Source: Variovorax paradoxus (GTDB lineage Bacteria > Pseudomonadota > Gammaproteobacteria > Burkholderiales > Burkholderiaceae_C). Taken from it: a DNA stretch of 64,000 nucleotides. This document shows positions 1 through 9,566 of the stretch, in pieces; the stretch's first letter is position 1, and every line of letters begins with the position of its first letter. The notes under the pieces were generated by a model, which was given only the letters and a program-made list of their open reading frames with translations, did no database searches and was not told where the DNA came from. The DNA is taken from contig CP063167.1 in assembly GCA_016806145.1 (NCBI GenBank), forward strand, positions 926,501 through 990,500. Direction: 5' to 3'. The position numbers and the translations under genes were made by a program.

Positions 1-189
1 ATCGACGTCCCAACACTCATCATTCACGGCGACGACGACCAGATCGTCCCTATCGAAGCAGTCGCACGCCGGTCATGCCAGCTCATACCCAATTCACGGC
101 TGCTTGTCTACGCAGGCGCCCCCCACGGTCTCATCGAGACCCACAAGGCCCGGCTTAACGCAGACTTGTTCGATTTCCTCTCGGAATAA
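1..189 (+). CDS. Alpha/beta hydrolase, C-terminal part (cut by window edge)
   Basis: An open frame runs from the first base to TAA at 187-189 (62 residues). It opens with [20 protein letters not shown] and ends with a PHG motif (APHGL). These are the acid and histidine segments of the alpha/beta hydrolase triad as seen in non-heme chloroperoxidase-like esterases. The intact hydrolase at 2882-3865 has the same two segments (IDVPTLLMHGDDDQVVPIAD and FPHGM), so the two are probably homologues. The nucleophile elbow and the start lie outside the window, so substrate cannot be judged. Confidence 0.75.
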   Translation: MDVPTLIIHGDDDQIVPIEAVARRSCQLIPNSRLLVYAGAPHGLIETHKARLNADLFDFLSE

Positions 190-413
190 GCCAAACCGCG
201 CACCGGCTCTGGCCGCGGCGTTGGCTCGGACCTTCTTGCGCGCCACGCACATCCCATCATCCTGATATTTCCGGAGCCTTCCCGATGAACAGCACACCGG
301 ACGCGGCAAGAAGCCGAAGTGGCTGGCCGACCACGTACGGCGTACATCAAGGCTCGAATCACCCAAAATTGATAAGGTCCAGGCGTCTAAATCTTTCGAG
401 AATCAGTTCAGTC

Positions 414-1127
414 ATGTCGCTCCCACGCCTGTTCACTTGGAGAAAGGCGTTTATCGCCGTGCTTGGAGCATCGGCCTTCGGCGGGGTGCACACGCAGGCC
501 GCAGAAGACCTCGCGCGGCGCATGGCCGCTTGCATCACCTGCCACGGCCGCGACGGGCAGGCTACCAACTCGGACTACTTCCCACGGCTGGCGGGCAAGC
601 CGGCCGGCTACCTCTATAACCAGCTGCGCAGCTTCCGTGACGGGCGGCGCCAGCAGGCGGACATGAGCTACCTGCTAGCTAACCTGTCGGACGCGTACCT
701 CCACGAGATGGCTCACCACTTCGCATCACTCGACTTCCCCTACCCACCGCCAGCCGCTTCGGACCTGGCGCCGGTCACGCTGGCACGCGGGCGCGAACTG
801 GTGCGGAGCGGCGACGCGACGCGCGGCATCCCGGCCTGCGTACGATGCCACGGCGAGGCGCTGACGGGCGTGCAGCCCGGCATCCCGTCGCTGGTCGGCT
901 TGCCGCGGCTGTACATCGCATCGCAGCTGGGGGCCTGGGTTACCGGCGACCGGCGCGCGATGGCGCCGGACTGCATGGCCGACGTCGGCCGCCGGCTAGA
1001 CAGCCACGACATCATCGCCATCGCCGGCTGGTTGGCCGCGCAGCCGGTGCCTACAGGCGCCAAGCGCGCCACCTCGTTGCCCAGTGGCCCACCGGTCGCG
1101 TGCAGCGCGATGGAGGCTCACCAGTGA
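414..1127 (+). CDS. Exported diheme cytochrome c
   Basis: 237-residue c-type cytochrome. An upstream in-frame ATG at 285 exists, but the ATG at 414 gives a proper signal peptide (basic MSLPRLFTWRK, hydrophobic core, likely cleavage near TQAAED), so I prefer it. Two CXXCH heme sites are visible: CITCH at residues 40-44 and CVRCH at 142-146, each opening a class I cytochrome c domain. It should act as a periplasmic electron carrier. The stop overlaps the GTG start of the next cytochrome (GTGA), so the two are translationally coupled. Such pairs usually serve a periplasmic dehydrogenase; none is seen here, so the electron donor is unknown. Confidence 0.85.
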   Translation: MSLPRLFTWRKAFIAVLGASAFGGVHTQAAEDLARRMAACITCHGRDGQATNSDYFPRLAGKPAGYLYNQLRSFRDGRRQQADMSYLLANLSDAYLHEMAHHFASLDFPYPPPAASDLAPVTLARGRELVRSGDATRGIPACVRCHGEALTGVQPGIPSLVGLPRLYIASQLGAWVTGDRRAMAPDCMADVGRRLDSHDIIAIAGWLAAQPVPTGAKRATSLPSGPPVACSAMEAHQ

Positions 1128-2398
1128 GCGCACGCCGCGTGCTGCTGCGCACGGTGCTAGGGCTGGGGCTGGCGGTCGCGTTGCTGGTCGGCATGGGGGT
1201 GGCGCTGAATCGACGCGGCGAGGACCAGGTCCCAAAGACCGCGACGCCCTTCGTCGCGGCGCCCGGCCAGGTTGAGCGTGGCCGCTACCTCGCCCTGGCG
1301 GGCAACTGCGCCGGCTGCCATACCGCGCGGGGCGGTGAGCCCTACGCAGGCGGGCGCAGCATCGACACGCCCTTCGGCTCGATCTTCACCAGCAATCTGA
1401 CGCCCGATCCCATCACGGGCATCGGGCTGTGGAACGCCGACCATTTCTGGCGCGCCATGCATAACGGCCGCTCGCGAGACGGGCGACTGCTCTACCCGGC
1501 CTTCCCGTACACCAGCTTCACGCAGATGACGCGCGAGGACGCCGACGCGATCTACGCCTGGCTGCGCACGCTGCCGCCGGTGGCGCGGGCCAACCAAGCG
1601 CACACGCTCGGCTTCCCCTACGACACGCAGGTCGCCCTGGCGGTGTGGCGCGCCCTCTTCTTCACACCCGGCCGCTTCGAGCCGCAGCCACAGCGCTCGG
1701 CCGAGTGGAACCGCGGCGCCTACCTGGTCGGCGGCTTGGGCCATTGCGTCGAATGCCACGGCAGCCGCAATTCGCTGGGCGCCACGGACACCGCCCGCGG
1801 CTTCGTTGGCGGCATGCTGCCGGGCGAGAGTTGGTACGCGCCAGCACTCGATGCGGCCGCCGAAGCCGGTGTCGCCGCATGGCCCGTGGAAGAGGTCGTC
1901 ACGCTGCTCAAGACGGGGCGCACGGCCCGCGCCTCGGTGCTCGGCCCGATGGCAGAGGTGGTGTTTCGCAGCACCCAGCACCTGAGCGATGCCGACCTGA
2001 GGGCCATAGCGACCTACCTGCAGGCGCTGCCCCCCGCGGCTCAGGCGCCGTCGGTGACGCCGGTGCGCCGCAGGGAGAATGTGATGCTGCGCGGCGAGAA
2101 AATCTACGCTCAGCAGTGCGCGTGGTGCCACGGCGAACGCGGCGAGGGCGTGCTCGACGTGTTCCCGCCGCTGGCGGGCAACCGCGCGGTGAACATGCAC
2201 AACGCCAGCAACCTCGTGCAGGTGGTGCGCCGCGGCGGCTTCCTGCCCGCGACCGAAGGCAACCCCCGCCCCTACGGCATGCCGCCTTTCGGCCACCTGC
2301 TGGACGACCAGGAGCTCGCAGCCGTACTGAGCTATGTGCGCGGAAGCTGGGGCAACACCGGCGCCGAGGTCACGCTGCGCGAGATGATGCAGCGCTGA
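1124..2398 (+). CDS. Membrane-anchored triheme cytochrome c (alcohol/gluconate dehydrogenase subunit type)
   Basis: About 424 residues from GTG at 1124, overlapping the preceding stop. An N-terminal hydrophobic segment (residues about 8-28) serves as signal or anchor. Three CXXCH sites occur: CAGCH at 62-66, CVECH at 208-212 and CAWCH at 332-336. Three heme c domains of this spacing are typical of the cytochrome subunit of membrane-bound alcohol, aldehyde or gluconate dehydrogenases, which pass electrons to ubiquinone or an oxidase. A 60-residue longer frame begins at 845 but overlaps the upstream heme gene, so it is not used. No flavin or PQQ catalytic subunit lies next to it, so the substrate is open. 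Confidence 0.85.
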   Translation: MSARRVLLRTVLGLGLAVALLVGMGVALNRRGEDQVPKTATPFVAAPGQVERGRYLALAGNCAGCHTARGGEPYAGGRSIDTPFGSIFTSNLTPDPITGIGLWNADHFWRAMHNGRSRDGRLLYPAFPYTSFTQMTREDADAIYAWLRTLPPVARANQAHTLGFPYDTQVALAVWRALFFTPGRFEPQPQRSAEWNRGAYLVGGLGHCVECHGSRNSLGATDTARGFVGGMLPGESWYAPALDAAAEAGVAAWPVEEVVTLLKTGRTARASVLGPMAEVVFRSTQHLSDADLRAIATYLQALPPAAQAPSVTPVRRRENVMLRGEKIYAQQCAWCHGERGEGVLDVFPPLAGNRAVNMHNASNLVQVVRRGGFLPATEGNPRPYGMPPFGHLLDDQELAAVLSYVRGSWGNTGAEVTLREMMQR

Positions 2399-2416
2399 GC
2401 AAGAACGAGTCACGCA

Positions 2417-2589
2417 ATGAAGCGGGTTCTCAAATCACTCAAGACCGTGCTCTGGGCGGCCGACGCGCCGACCCCGACCCGCACGCGGACCGTAATTCGA
2501 TCGGCATTGCGCTGGTCATCGCAGTATTCGCTGTTCTCGCGCTGGTCATCGGTCTCGCATTCTTGGCCCGCTTTTTCACTGGACATTGA
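2417..2589 (+). pseudogene. Possible small membrane protein, probably frameshifted
   Basis: Just after the triheme cytochrome, an ATG at 2417 opens with MKRVLKSLKTVLWAADAPTP. A different frame then reads a convincing transmembrane stretch (SIGIALVIAVFAVLALVIG), ending FFTGH at TGA 2587-2589. Neither frame alone gives a start plus the helix, so one base may be lost or gained near 2470-2500. It could be a small subunit of the cytochrome complex. Alternatively both readings are chance. From 2590 to 2881 I see no gene. Confidence 0.3.
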
Positions 2590-2881
2590 CACGCTACGAG
2601 GCCCCATGCAGGCTTCGGACAGCACTTGGCTGGCATCAAGTGCATCTTCCGGGCACGGCGGCGCTGGTCGCGTGCTTACGGGAAGCTAAGCCGGAACGGC
2701 TTGGCCGTGCTTATTACAGGCATGCTCGCGACGTCCTCGGACGCAGAATCCGCCAGCGAGGGGCGTGCGCGATGCCATCAGGTCGCTCCGTCAGCTCGAA
2801 GCGGATTCGGGTCGCAGCTCAACAACGTTCCGGCCGGTGCCGTGCGGCGCGGCGCGCAGAGACGCGCCGCCCACATGACGA

Positions 2882-3865
2882 TCAGCTGCGGATAAAGGCG
2901 AGCATATCGGGGTTGATAACGTCGGCCTGCGTCGTGCACATGCCATGCGGGAATCTCGGATACACCTTGAGCGTTGCTTTTTTCAACAGCTTTGCAGCCA
3001 GCACGGACGCATCGGCAATGGGAACCACCTGGTCGTCGTCGCCATGCATGAGCAGTGTCGGCACGTCGATGCGCTTGAGGTCTTCCGTGAAGTCGGTCTC
3101 CGAGAAGGCCTTGATGCCGTCGTAGTGCGCCTTGGCACTGCCCGTCATCCCCTGCCGCCACCAGTTCTCGATGACCGCCTGGATCGGCTGCGCTCCCGGA
3201 CGGTTGAAGCCGTAGAACGGGCCGGATGCGACATCGACATAGAACTTGGAGCGATTCGCAGCAAGTCCGCTGCGGAATCCGTCGAAGACCTCCATCGGAA
3301 GGCCACCAGGGTTGGCAGGCGTTTTCAGCATGATCGGCGGAACTGCGCCCACCGTGATGAGCTTGGCGACACGGCCCTTGCCATGACGAGCGACATAGCC
3401 GACCGCTTCGCCACCGCCAGTGGAGTGACCGACATGCACGGCATTGCGAAGGTCTAGGTGTTCGAAAACCGCCGCGGCATCTGCCACATAGTGGTCCATG
3501 TCGTGACCATCACTGACCTGCGCGGAGCGGCCATGGCCCCGGCGATCGTGGGCCACGACTCGGTAGCCGTTGTTCAGGAAGAACAGCATCTGGGCATCCC
3601 AATCGTCGGAGCTCAGCGGCCAGCCGTGGTGGAAGACCACGGGCTGTGCGTTCTTGGGACCCCAGTCCTTGTAGAAGATCTCCACGCCATCCTTCGTGAC
3701 GATAGTGCTGCCGGCGTAGCGTGAGCCGGGAGAAGACTTCGCAGCAGGTGCGGCCGCGACCGTTGTGGACAGGGCACCCGCGGCGAAGACGCCTGTTACA
3801 GCGGCAGCGCCGCTCGCCATCAGGCTGCGACGCATTGCTTGGTTGGAGGCATTCATTTCGGGCAT
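2882..3865 (-). CDS. Tat-exported alpha/beta hydrolase, non-heme chloroperoxidase-like
   Basis: 327 residues. The N-terminus has an RR pair (MRRSLMASG, residues 11-19) followed by an alanine-rich hydrophobic stretch ending near TVAAAPA, a Tat or Sec signal. The hydrolase core carries the oxyanion segment HHGWP, the nucleophile elbow GHSTGGGE, the acid loop MHGDDDQVV and the histidine in FPHGM. This GxSTGGGE form is typical of the cofactor-free haloperoxidase/esterase group, which forms peracids or hydrolyses esters. A good Shine-Dalgarno (AAAGGAAA) precedes the ATG at 3865. It is divergent from the hydrolase at 4179; the 313-bp space between must hold both promoters. Confidence 0.88.
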   Translation of the reverse strand: MPEMNASNQAMRRSLMASGAAAVTGVFAAGALSTTVAAAPAAKSSPGSRYAGSTIVTKDGVEIFYKDWGPKNAQPVVFHHGWPLSSDDWDAQMLFFLNNGYRVVAHDRRGHGRSAQVSDGHDMDHYVADAAAVFEHLDLRNAVHVGHSTGGGEAVGYVARHGKGRVAKLITVGAVPPIMLKTPANPGGLPMEVFDGFRSGLAANRSKFYVDVASGPFYGFNRPGAQPIQAVIENWWRQGMTGSAKAHYDGIKAFSETDFTEDLKRIDVPTLLMHGDDDQVVPIADASVLAAKLLKKATLKVYPRFPHGMCTTQADVINPDMLAFIRS

Positions 3866-4178
3866 GGAAGTTTCCTTTCAGGGCAATGAGTGGGAGGACG
3901 TGAATGACGTACGCGAGTTGCGACGCTCGGACTGAAAGGTAGGCCGCATTCGATCGACACGCCCCCACTGTTCGGGGCGTCGATGCTCTACCTTTCGGAC
4001 GAGCGGCCTGCCACAACGGCCGGTCAGTCCCATGGCGCGTCGCCATCACGCGCGCGCCCCGATCAAACCCTATGAACTGATTGGCAAGACCGCTCCCACT
4101 TTTGAGGGGGCCCGCGACTGCGACGAGGGAGTAAGGTCACGACAACCACATCCCGGACTAATACCATCAGGAACACTC

Positions 4179-5033
4179 ATGCCCCCAACCGCGCTGACCG
4201 TCAAGCTCTTCCAAAGACACGTGAGCGTCGATGTGGCAGGAGTCATCGGCACCTATATTGTCGCGGCGGCGCTCGCGCTGTACATGTCCATCATTGAGCC
4301 CGTCCACGCCGCCGAGCATGAAAACAAGTCTCGGCCCACCATCGTCATGGTCCACGGCGCCTTCGTGGAGTCCGCCAGTTGGGAAGGCGTCACCGCGCGT
4401 CTGCTGGACCAGGGATACCAAGTGGTCGCGGTCGCCAATCCGCTACGCGGGCTCGAGAACGACGCCACCTACGTACGCGACATCATCAAGGCCGTCGGAG
4501 GCACGACAGTTCTTGTGGGGCACTCGTACGGTGGTGCTGTCATCAGCAACGCAGCCTACGACAACCGACAGGTGAAGGCACTTGTCTATGTGTCCGCATT
4601 CGCGCCAGACGCCGGCGAGTCCGTGTCGGACTTGTTGAACCAATTCTCAGGGTACACGCTCGATACGGTCCTTGCCGCAGCTGTGGTGCAGTCTGGTGGC
4701 GGTCGCGACCTCTATATGTCGGCGTCACAGTTCCGCCGCCGCTTGGCAGAGGACATCCCGGTCGCACGAGCCGAACAGATGGCTGCATCGCAACGTCCGA
4801 TCTCCGAGAGCGCGCTCCGGGACCATGCCGGACCACCTGCGTGGAAGCAGAAGCCTTCCTGGTTCCTCTTTGGCTCCCGCGACAAACATGTGCCGCCGGC
4901 GGCGCTCCAGTTCATGGCCGACCGCGCACGCTCGCAAAGGACACAGAGCGTGCATGGCGCATCGCACCTCGTCATGGTCTCGAGGCCTGAGCTTGTGGCC
5001 AACATGATCGTCGAGGCGGCCCTGTCGAAGTAG
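4179..5033 (+). CDS. Exported alpha/beta hydrolase (salicylate esterase/pheophytinase-like)
   Basis: 284 residues from ATG 4179, which has an AGGA box 5 to 9 bases upstream. An upstream in-frame ATG (4032) has no such site. A hydrophobic segment (residues about 18-40, ending PVHAAEHE) acts as signal peptide. The core has the segment IVMVHGAFVESASWEGV, nucleophile GHSYGG, the acid in FGSRDKHVP and histidine in GASHLVM. This is the AB_hydrolase_6 family, whose characterised members hydrolyse small esters. Substrate is not predictable. It faces the other exported hydrolase at 2882-3865. Confidence 0.85.
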   Translation: MPPTALTVKLFQRHVSVDVAGVIGTYIVAAALALYMSIIEPVHAAEHENKSRPTIVMVHGAFVESASWEGVTARLLDQGYQVVAVANPLRGLENDATYVRDIIKAVGGTTVLVGHSYGGAVISNAAYDNRQVKALVYVSAFAPDAGESVSDLLNQFSGYTLDTVLAAAVVQSGGGRDLYMSASQFRRRLAEDIPVARAEQMAASQRPISESALRDHAGPPAWKQKPSWFLFGSRDKHVPPAALQFMADRARSQRTQSVHGASHLVMVSRPELVANMIVEAALSK

Positions 5034-5402
5034 CCTTGAGGCGGTGTTTTGATCGGTCGCAAGCAGGAAGCATGCAGGCGCTTCTTACTGCCTGAAGGTC
5101 CGGGCATGCATGGGCAACTGCCAGCCCGTGATCTCGGGCAGCATGACAAAGAAGCCAGTAACCCAGCCCCAACCTGATCCGAGCACTCCGGAGATTGCCA
5201 CGCGCGGGGACTTCTCCATTGCGGCTTGTCGACTGAATATCTCCAAGGCCACCGTCAGATAGTGTGTCGTCGAACCGGAGAAGCGGTTCCAGACTGGCCA
5301 TTCCAGCACGCCGGCGACGTGATCAATATCCAGATGATGAGTCCACTGGGGTCCGGAAGGTGCTCCGCTCTTTCAGGTTGCCCTTAAAGGCAGAGGAGTG
5401 AC
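5034..5402 (+). other. Intergenic stretch without a recognisable gene
   Basis: Only a short minus-strand reading (5085-5309) has some hydrophobic character, with GSGWGWVTGFFVMLPEITGW near its end. It could be the tail of a lost membrane protein, but I cannot assign a family. The stretch separates the hydrolase from the formate dehydrogenase remnant. Confidence 0.4.
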
Positions 5403-7680
5403 CTATGTTCCGCGATTGGTCGTGCAGTCACACATCGAAAATTGCGAGCTCGTCTGTGTCCAACTGCCGGCGAAGATCCAACAGCCGCTCATAGTCATTC
5501 CATCATCTCGCAACTGTGCAAAGCCAGAGACCTGCTCTCCTGCCTTGCGCACCAGCTTTGTGCAATCCGTCGGTCCGCGAAGGTCTTCCAGGGCACGTCC
5601 GTTGTACTCCTTGGCCACTTCGGCCGACATCGGCTCGCTCGCGTGGGCGTAGGGCCACCACAGGTTTTTGATCGGCTCGGGGAACTTACTGCCTTGCTTG
5701 GTGTAGAGCTTCCTCATGCGCAGGTGCAAACCCGACGTGATGCGGAGTCGGTCCAGGACTCGCCCCGCGGCTCGGCGGCCTTCCAGTGCCAGTGAAGCAC
5801 ACGGGACGAACTGACGACCGTCCCCTCTTCCTCGGCAAAGCAGGTGATGGGCAGGTGGCACACTTCGGTTTGGATCTTGAAGGGATCGACGTCGTTGTAC
5901 TCACCGTAGTTCCTCCAGAACTCCGAGATCTCCGTGGCCAGCGGGTCCATGATGACCAGAACTTTAGCTTGGCCAGAGCCTCGCGATTGCGGTTCTTACC
6001 GGACAACGCGGCCAGCAGGTTGAAGCCCTGGGCCAAGTAACCATTGACCTTACCTTCCCGTATGAGCTCGAAGGTCTGGAGCATGTCGTATTCCTTGTCG
6101 AGCTTGGGCAGGTAGTCGTAGGCCCAGTTGTTCTCGGCCGTAGCGGAAGGACCGTATCAGGCCCTCATGAGGCTCGAGAAACTTGAGGTAGTCTGCCAGT
6201 AGCTCATCTGGTTGGTGCGCAGGGGTTTCTGCGTGCGCGCGGTGATGTAGCCCTGATAGTCCTGTTCAGCCTCGCACGGCTTCGTGAGGTCGCCCGGGAG
6301 GCTGGCCGACAGTAGGCCCAGGTCGGTGACGCCCTAAATGTTGGAGCGGCAGTGCATTCATACCGCCGCCGTCCACGCCGATGTTGCCGCATAGCAGCTG
6401 CACCATGGCCGCGCAGCGCAGGATCTGCGCGCCGGTGGAGTGCTGCGTCCAGCCCAGCGCGTGCATGATGGTCGCAGCCCGGCCGGCGACGGCCGTGGAC
6501 GCGAACTTCTCGCACACGCGCAAGAACTTCGCCATGGGCGTGCCGCAGGCGCTCTCGACCTTCTCGGGCGTGCAGCCCGCGTAGTGCTTCCTCAGCAGCT
6601 GGTATGCGCAGCACGGGTCCTGTAGGGACGGGTCGGCCTTGACGAAACCGTCATCGCCGAACTGGTAGTCCCAGCTGCCCTTTTCGTAGGGCGCTGGTCC
6701 TCGCTGTAGCCGAGGAAGTAGCCCTCGTCGAAGTTGAAGTCCTCGCGCATAAGAATGGTGAAGTCGGTGTATGCCCTCACGTACTCGTGGTGGATCCTGT
6801 CGTTCGTCAGCAGGTAACCGATGACTCCCCCAAGGAAGCCGATGTCGCTGCCCGAACGGATCGGCGCATGGTAGTCGGCCACCGCCGCCAAGCGGTTGAA
6901 GCGCGGATCGACCACCATGCAATGCCCCTTGCTGTGCGCCCTCGCTTCAGTCACCCCTTTAAATCCGCAGGGGTGCGCCTCGGCGGCATTGCCACCCATG
7001 GTCAGAATTACATCCGCATTTTTGATGTCGATCCAATGGTTCGTCATCGCGCCACGGCCGAACGTCGGGGCAAGACCTGACACCGTCGGGCCGTGTCAGA
7101 CACGCGCTTGATTGTCGAAAAGAAGAAGGCCCCAGCTACAGGCGACCTTGTAGGTGATGTAGCCGGCTTCGTTGCTGCAGGCCGAGGCGGCCAGCATTCC
7201 GGTGAACGTCCAGCGGTTGACGCGCTCGCCGTCGGCCGTGGTCTCAAGAAAGTTCGCGTCGCGATTGACCCTCATGAGCTTCGCGATGCGGTCAACAGCA
7301 TCGCCCCGGGACAGGCGCTTCCACTCGATTGAACCAAGGCGCGGTGCTCGGGGTACAGCAGCCGTTTGAGGCTGTTAATAATGTCGAGTAGGCTCGCGCC
7401 TGTTGGACACAGCTTGCCGCGATTGACCGGGTGGTTGGGATCGCCCCCGACGTGGAACCGAGGCCTTGGCGTTTTTAGCGCCGTCGCCCAGCGAGTACAT
7501 GAGGATGCCGCAACCTACCGAACAGTAGGTGTTGGTCTGGCGCGTGACTGTCAAGCCCGCAAGTTTTGTACTGACGAAGTTCTGCCAGCGTGGCCGCTGG
7601 CGAGAAGCCCGTCTGTGCCAAGCTTGAGCCCGCCAGGTGGGGCCAGTCACTTTCATGAACTGGCGACGAGGGAGTTGCAT
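5403..7680 (-). pseudogene. fdnG: Selenocysteine-type formate dehydrogenase alpha subunit, multiply frameshifted and 3'-truncated
   Basis: Reading the minus strand and changing frame several times recovers most of FdnG/FdoG. The pieces are a Tat leader (MQLPRRQFMKVTG), TAATLAELRQY-like leader end, the 4Fe-4S segment NTYCSVGCGILMYSLGDGAK, DPNHPVNRGKLCP, DRIAKLM, VNRWTFTGMLAASACSNEAGY, DNQARV-Sec-HGPTV, APTFGRGAMTNHWIDIKNAD, ALGWTQHSTGAQ, FCAEEEGTVV-like and SGCWIFAGSW. The functional enzyme is the periplasmic molybdopterin subunit that oxidises formate. At least six frame changes are needed, and the last quarter (about 250 of roughly 1015 residues in E. coli) is missing. No fdnH or fdnI follows, so this is a dead remnant. 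Confidence 0.88.
7073..7098 (-). promoter_or_regulatory. In-frame Sec UGA with SECIS-like loop in the formate dehydrogenase remnant
   Basis: On the minus strand TGA at 7098-7096 follows GCGCGTGTC (ARV) and precedes CACGGCCCGACG (HGPT), the exact site of selenocysteine in E. coli formate dehydrogenases. Exactly 18 bases after the TGA lies GGTCT (7077-7073). The E. coli fdhF SECIS has its GGUCU loop at the same distance. The frame is open on both sides of the TGA. Confidence 0.8.
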
Positions 7681-7818
7681 CTGCTACACCTGATCGTGTC
7701 GTGTCGTTGGCGGCTGCCATCGCCTCAAGCGAGTGCGGACAGCGCCGCTGAAGAAGAGGCAGTAACCACATTTCATATGTTCTACCTCGCGACCCTTTCC
7801 CGTGACTTCTCTAGGACG

Positions 7819-8268
7819 TCAGGCCTTTGCTCGCGGCTTGAGCCGGAAGCTGATCCCCATGCGATTGATGGCGTTCATTGCTGCGATGACGAGCGTGAGA
7901 TCAACCAGATCCCGCTCTTCGAACTGCGTGGCGGCCGCGGCATACGCCTCATCCGAGGCATGCGTTTCGCTGACTCTGGTGACCTCTTCAGCCCAAGCCA
8001 GCGCCGCGCGTTCCTGATCGGAAAACAAATAGGTTGCTTCGTGCCAAACAGGGATCAACACGATTTTTTCCACCGACATACCTTCCTTGACAAGGTCGCG
8101 GGTATGGATGTCGATGCAGTGCGCACACCCGTTGATCTGCGAAACACGCAAGAAGACGAGATCGACAAGCAATGCTTTAAGTCTTGTGCCGGTGGTGACG
8201 TAGTGATGAAGCGCGCCAATCGCTTTGGCACCTTCCGGCGAAGCGGTAAACCAATTTGATCGATTCAT
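7819..8268 (-). CDS. Carboxymuconolactone decarboxylase (CMD/AhpD) family protein
   Basis: 149 residues. It carries the AhpD-like redox motif CAHCIDIH (C48, C51, H55), then a helical CMD domain ending INRMGISFRLKPRAKA. Members of this group are small helical oligomeric enzymes: alkylhydroperoxidases using the CXXC pair, or decarboxylases. By eye about 120 of 149 positions match the CMD gene at 30958-31407, which sits beside an ECF41 sigma factor, so this is a duplicate. Unlike that copy, no TGTCACA-N16-CGTC element is visible upstream (8269-8450, minus strand). It lies directly upstream of the dead formate dehydrogenase gene with no evident link. Confidence 0.88.
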   Translation of the reverse strand: MNRSNWFTASPEGAKAIGALHHYVTTGTRLKALLVDLVFLRVSQINGCAHCIDIHTRDLVKEGMSVEKIVLIPVWHEATYLFSDQERAALAWAEEVTRVSETHASDEAYAAAATQFEERDLVDLTLVIAAMNAINRMGISFRLKPRAKA

Positions 8269-8744
8269 GTGTAGACCTTTTCGTAAGATTCAAAAGCGCG
8301 CGGCAGTCACGCAATCGCACAAAACGGTGCGGCAATGCACCGCGCGATCCGATGATGGGTCGCATTCCCCCTTGGATGCATCGCCCGAACTGGATAGGTG
8401 GGGCATGCTCCAAAGAGGAGACCAATTTTTTGAAATGCGGAGTACTGTCTGGTGACGGAAACTCGGTACACCCACCAAATTTACCGCCAGCACATTCGAT
8501 TCCTCCAAAGGGGAAAAGTGGCTGCTTCGTCGCCTGATCCCAGCCGTAGGTCGCTCATCGACGCGATCGGCGCGGTTGGATCGCAACCGCAACGCGGTCG
8601 CAAAACGCCCTTCCTTCGAGACCAATCAGTTGAACCGTTCCCTGGCCAGCGGGTGGCGAAGCCGACTTCGTCGCCAGAACGCTGGCTGAAAAATGGATCC
8701 ACAAGAGACATTCAGCTTTATCCAAAGCTGAGAGTCATGTTGCT
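8269..8744. other. Intergenic stretch, nothing recognised
   Basis: Short open frames occur on both strands, but none has a convincing start site, domain motif or family resemblance. The sequence probably holds the promoter of the CMD gene to its left and old insertion debris. Confidence 0.4.
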
Positions 8745-9110
8745 TCAATTCTGAACCCACGGTTCTTGACGCAGACCTGCAATGTTTCTTTCCCGTGCCA
8801 ATCTGCAGAGTCTCAGCGCATCGTCAAAGATCACGCGGTGCAGGTGCAAAGCGCCGGCAAGCTCGCGCTCGCATTCCGCATCGGCCCATTGCTCGAGCTT
8901 GACATGTCCGAGGCGATAGACGTAGACGACGAACAACAGCCCCTCGACGGTCCCGAAGCGAAGGAACGCGCCACGAAGCTTTTCCTAGGTCGCTCCGTTC
9001 AGTTGAGGTTCGTTCTCGATGAAGACCTGTCTGAGGGCGTCTTCCTAGTCGCGGTCTGACGGGTCAAAGATTTCGTCGTCAAATCGGCGGCTGATAAGAA
9101 GCGATTCACT
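8745..9110 (-). pseudogene. Unidentified degraded gene with two in-frame stops
   Basis: On the minus strand one frame reads SESLLISRRFDDEIFDPSD, a stop, EDALRQVFIENEPQLNGAT, a second stop, then EKLRGAFLRFGTVEGLLFVV and a charged helix rich in Arg and Glu to about 8745. The composition is protein-like throughout, and the frame is broken only by the two amber-type stops. I do not recognise the family. It adjoins IS3 and IS110 fragments, so it may be host sequence broken by transposition. Confidence 0.35.
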
Positions 9111-9179
9111 CAAGCAAAGCCTCCTGACGGCCGGTAGCGGAAGTCTATCCACCACGTGCGCCACTCTCGACCAAGATTG

Positions 9180-9249
9180 GGATGGCCGGCCGCTTCACCT
9201 GCTTGACCGCCTCTTCCTTGAATTCGGGCGTAAACCTCTGGGTGCTCAT
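9180..9249 (-). mobile_element. IS3-family orfA fragment (transposase N-terminus)
   Basis: ATG at 9249 on the minus strand, preceded by a strong GGAGGGA site, starts MSTQRFTPEFKEEAVKQV, the standard first helix of an IS3-family OrfA (HTH_Tnp_1). The similarity stops after about 20 residues. The rest of the element is absent. Confidence 0.75.
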
Positions 9250-9289
9250 GGCACTCCCTCCTACGCCTAAAGGATAGGTGGGGTTTGTC

Positions 9290-9566
9290 TACCGGACCAG
9301 GAGCAGTCCAGCTTCAAGCGACACAGCAACTCTGCGAGGTCGGCAGCGTTGTGCGCGACCTCCAGGCGTTCGCGCACACTGCCCTGTCCATCGATGATGC
9401 ACACCGCGTGCGACTGGCTGGCCCAATCCAGCCCGCCGAAGGAAGTACCCACGGACAACCTCGCTGCTTTTGCGGTTTGACTTGCCGTGTCGGAAGCCCA
9501 AGCGGGTCGCTCAGTGATCGGCGCTCCTGGCGGTACACCCTGGGGCAACACCCTGTCCCGTGTCAC
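9290..9566 (-). mobile_element. IS110-family transposase fragment, N-terminal part
   Basis: Minus-strand reading contains FGGLDWASQSHAVCIIDGQG, then VRERLEVAHNAADLAELLCR. This is the DEDD-type N-terminal block of IS110 transposases, with the first catalytic Asp in the GLDWA motif. It is cut after about 60 residues of homology near 9290. The IS3 fragment begins about 40 bases away, so insertions have stacked here. Confidence 0.75.

Noticed and set aside
1157..2413. Open frame of 418 codons on the minus strand
   Set aside because: Antisense to the triheme cytochrome, with a low-complexity His/Arg/Ala-rich translation and no motif.
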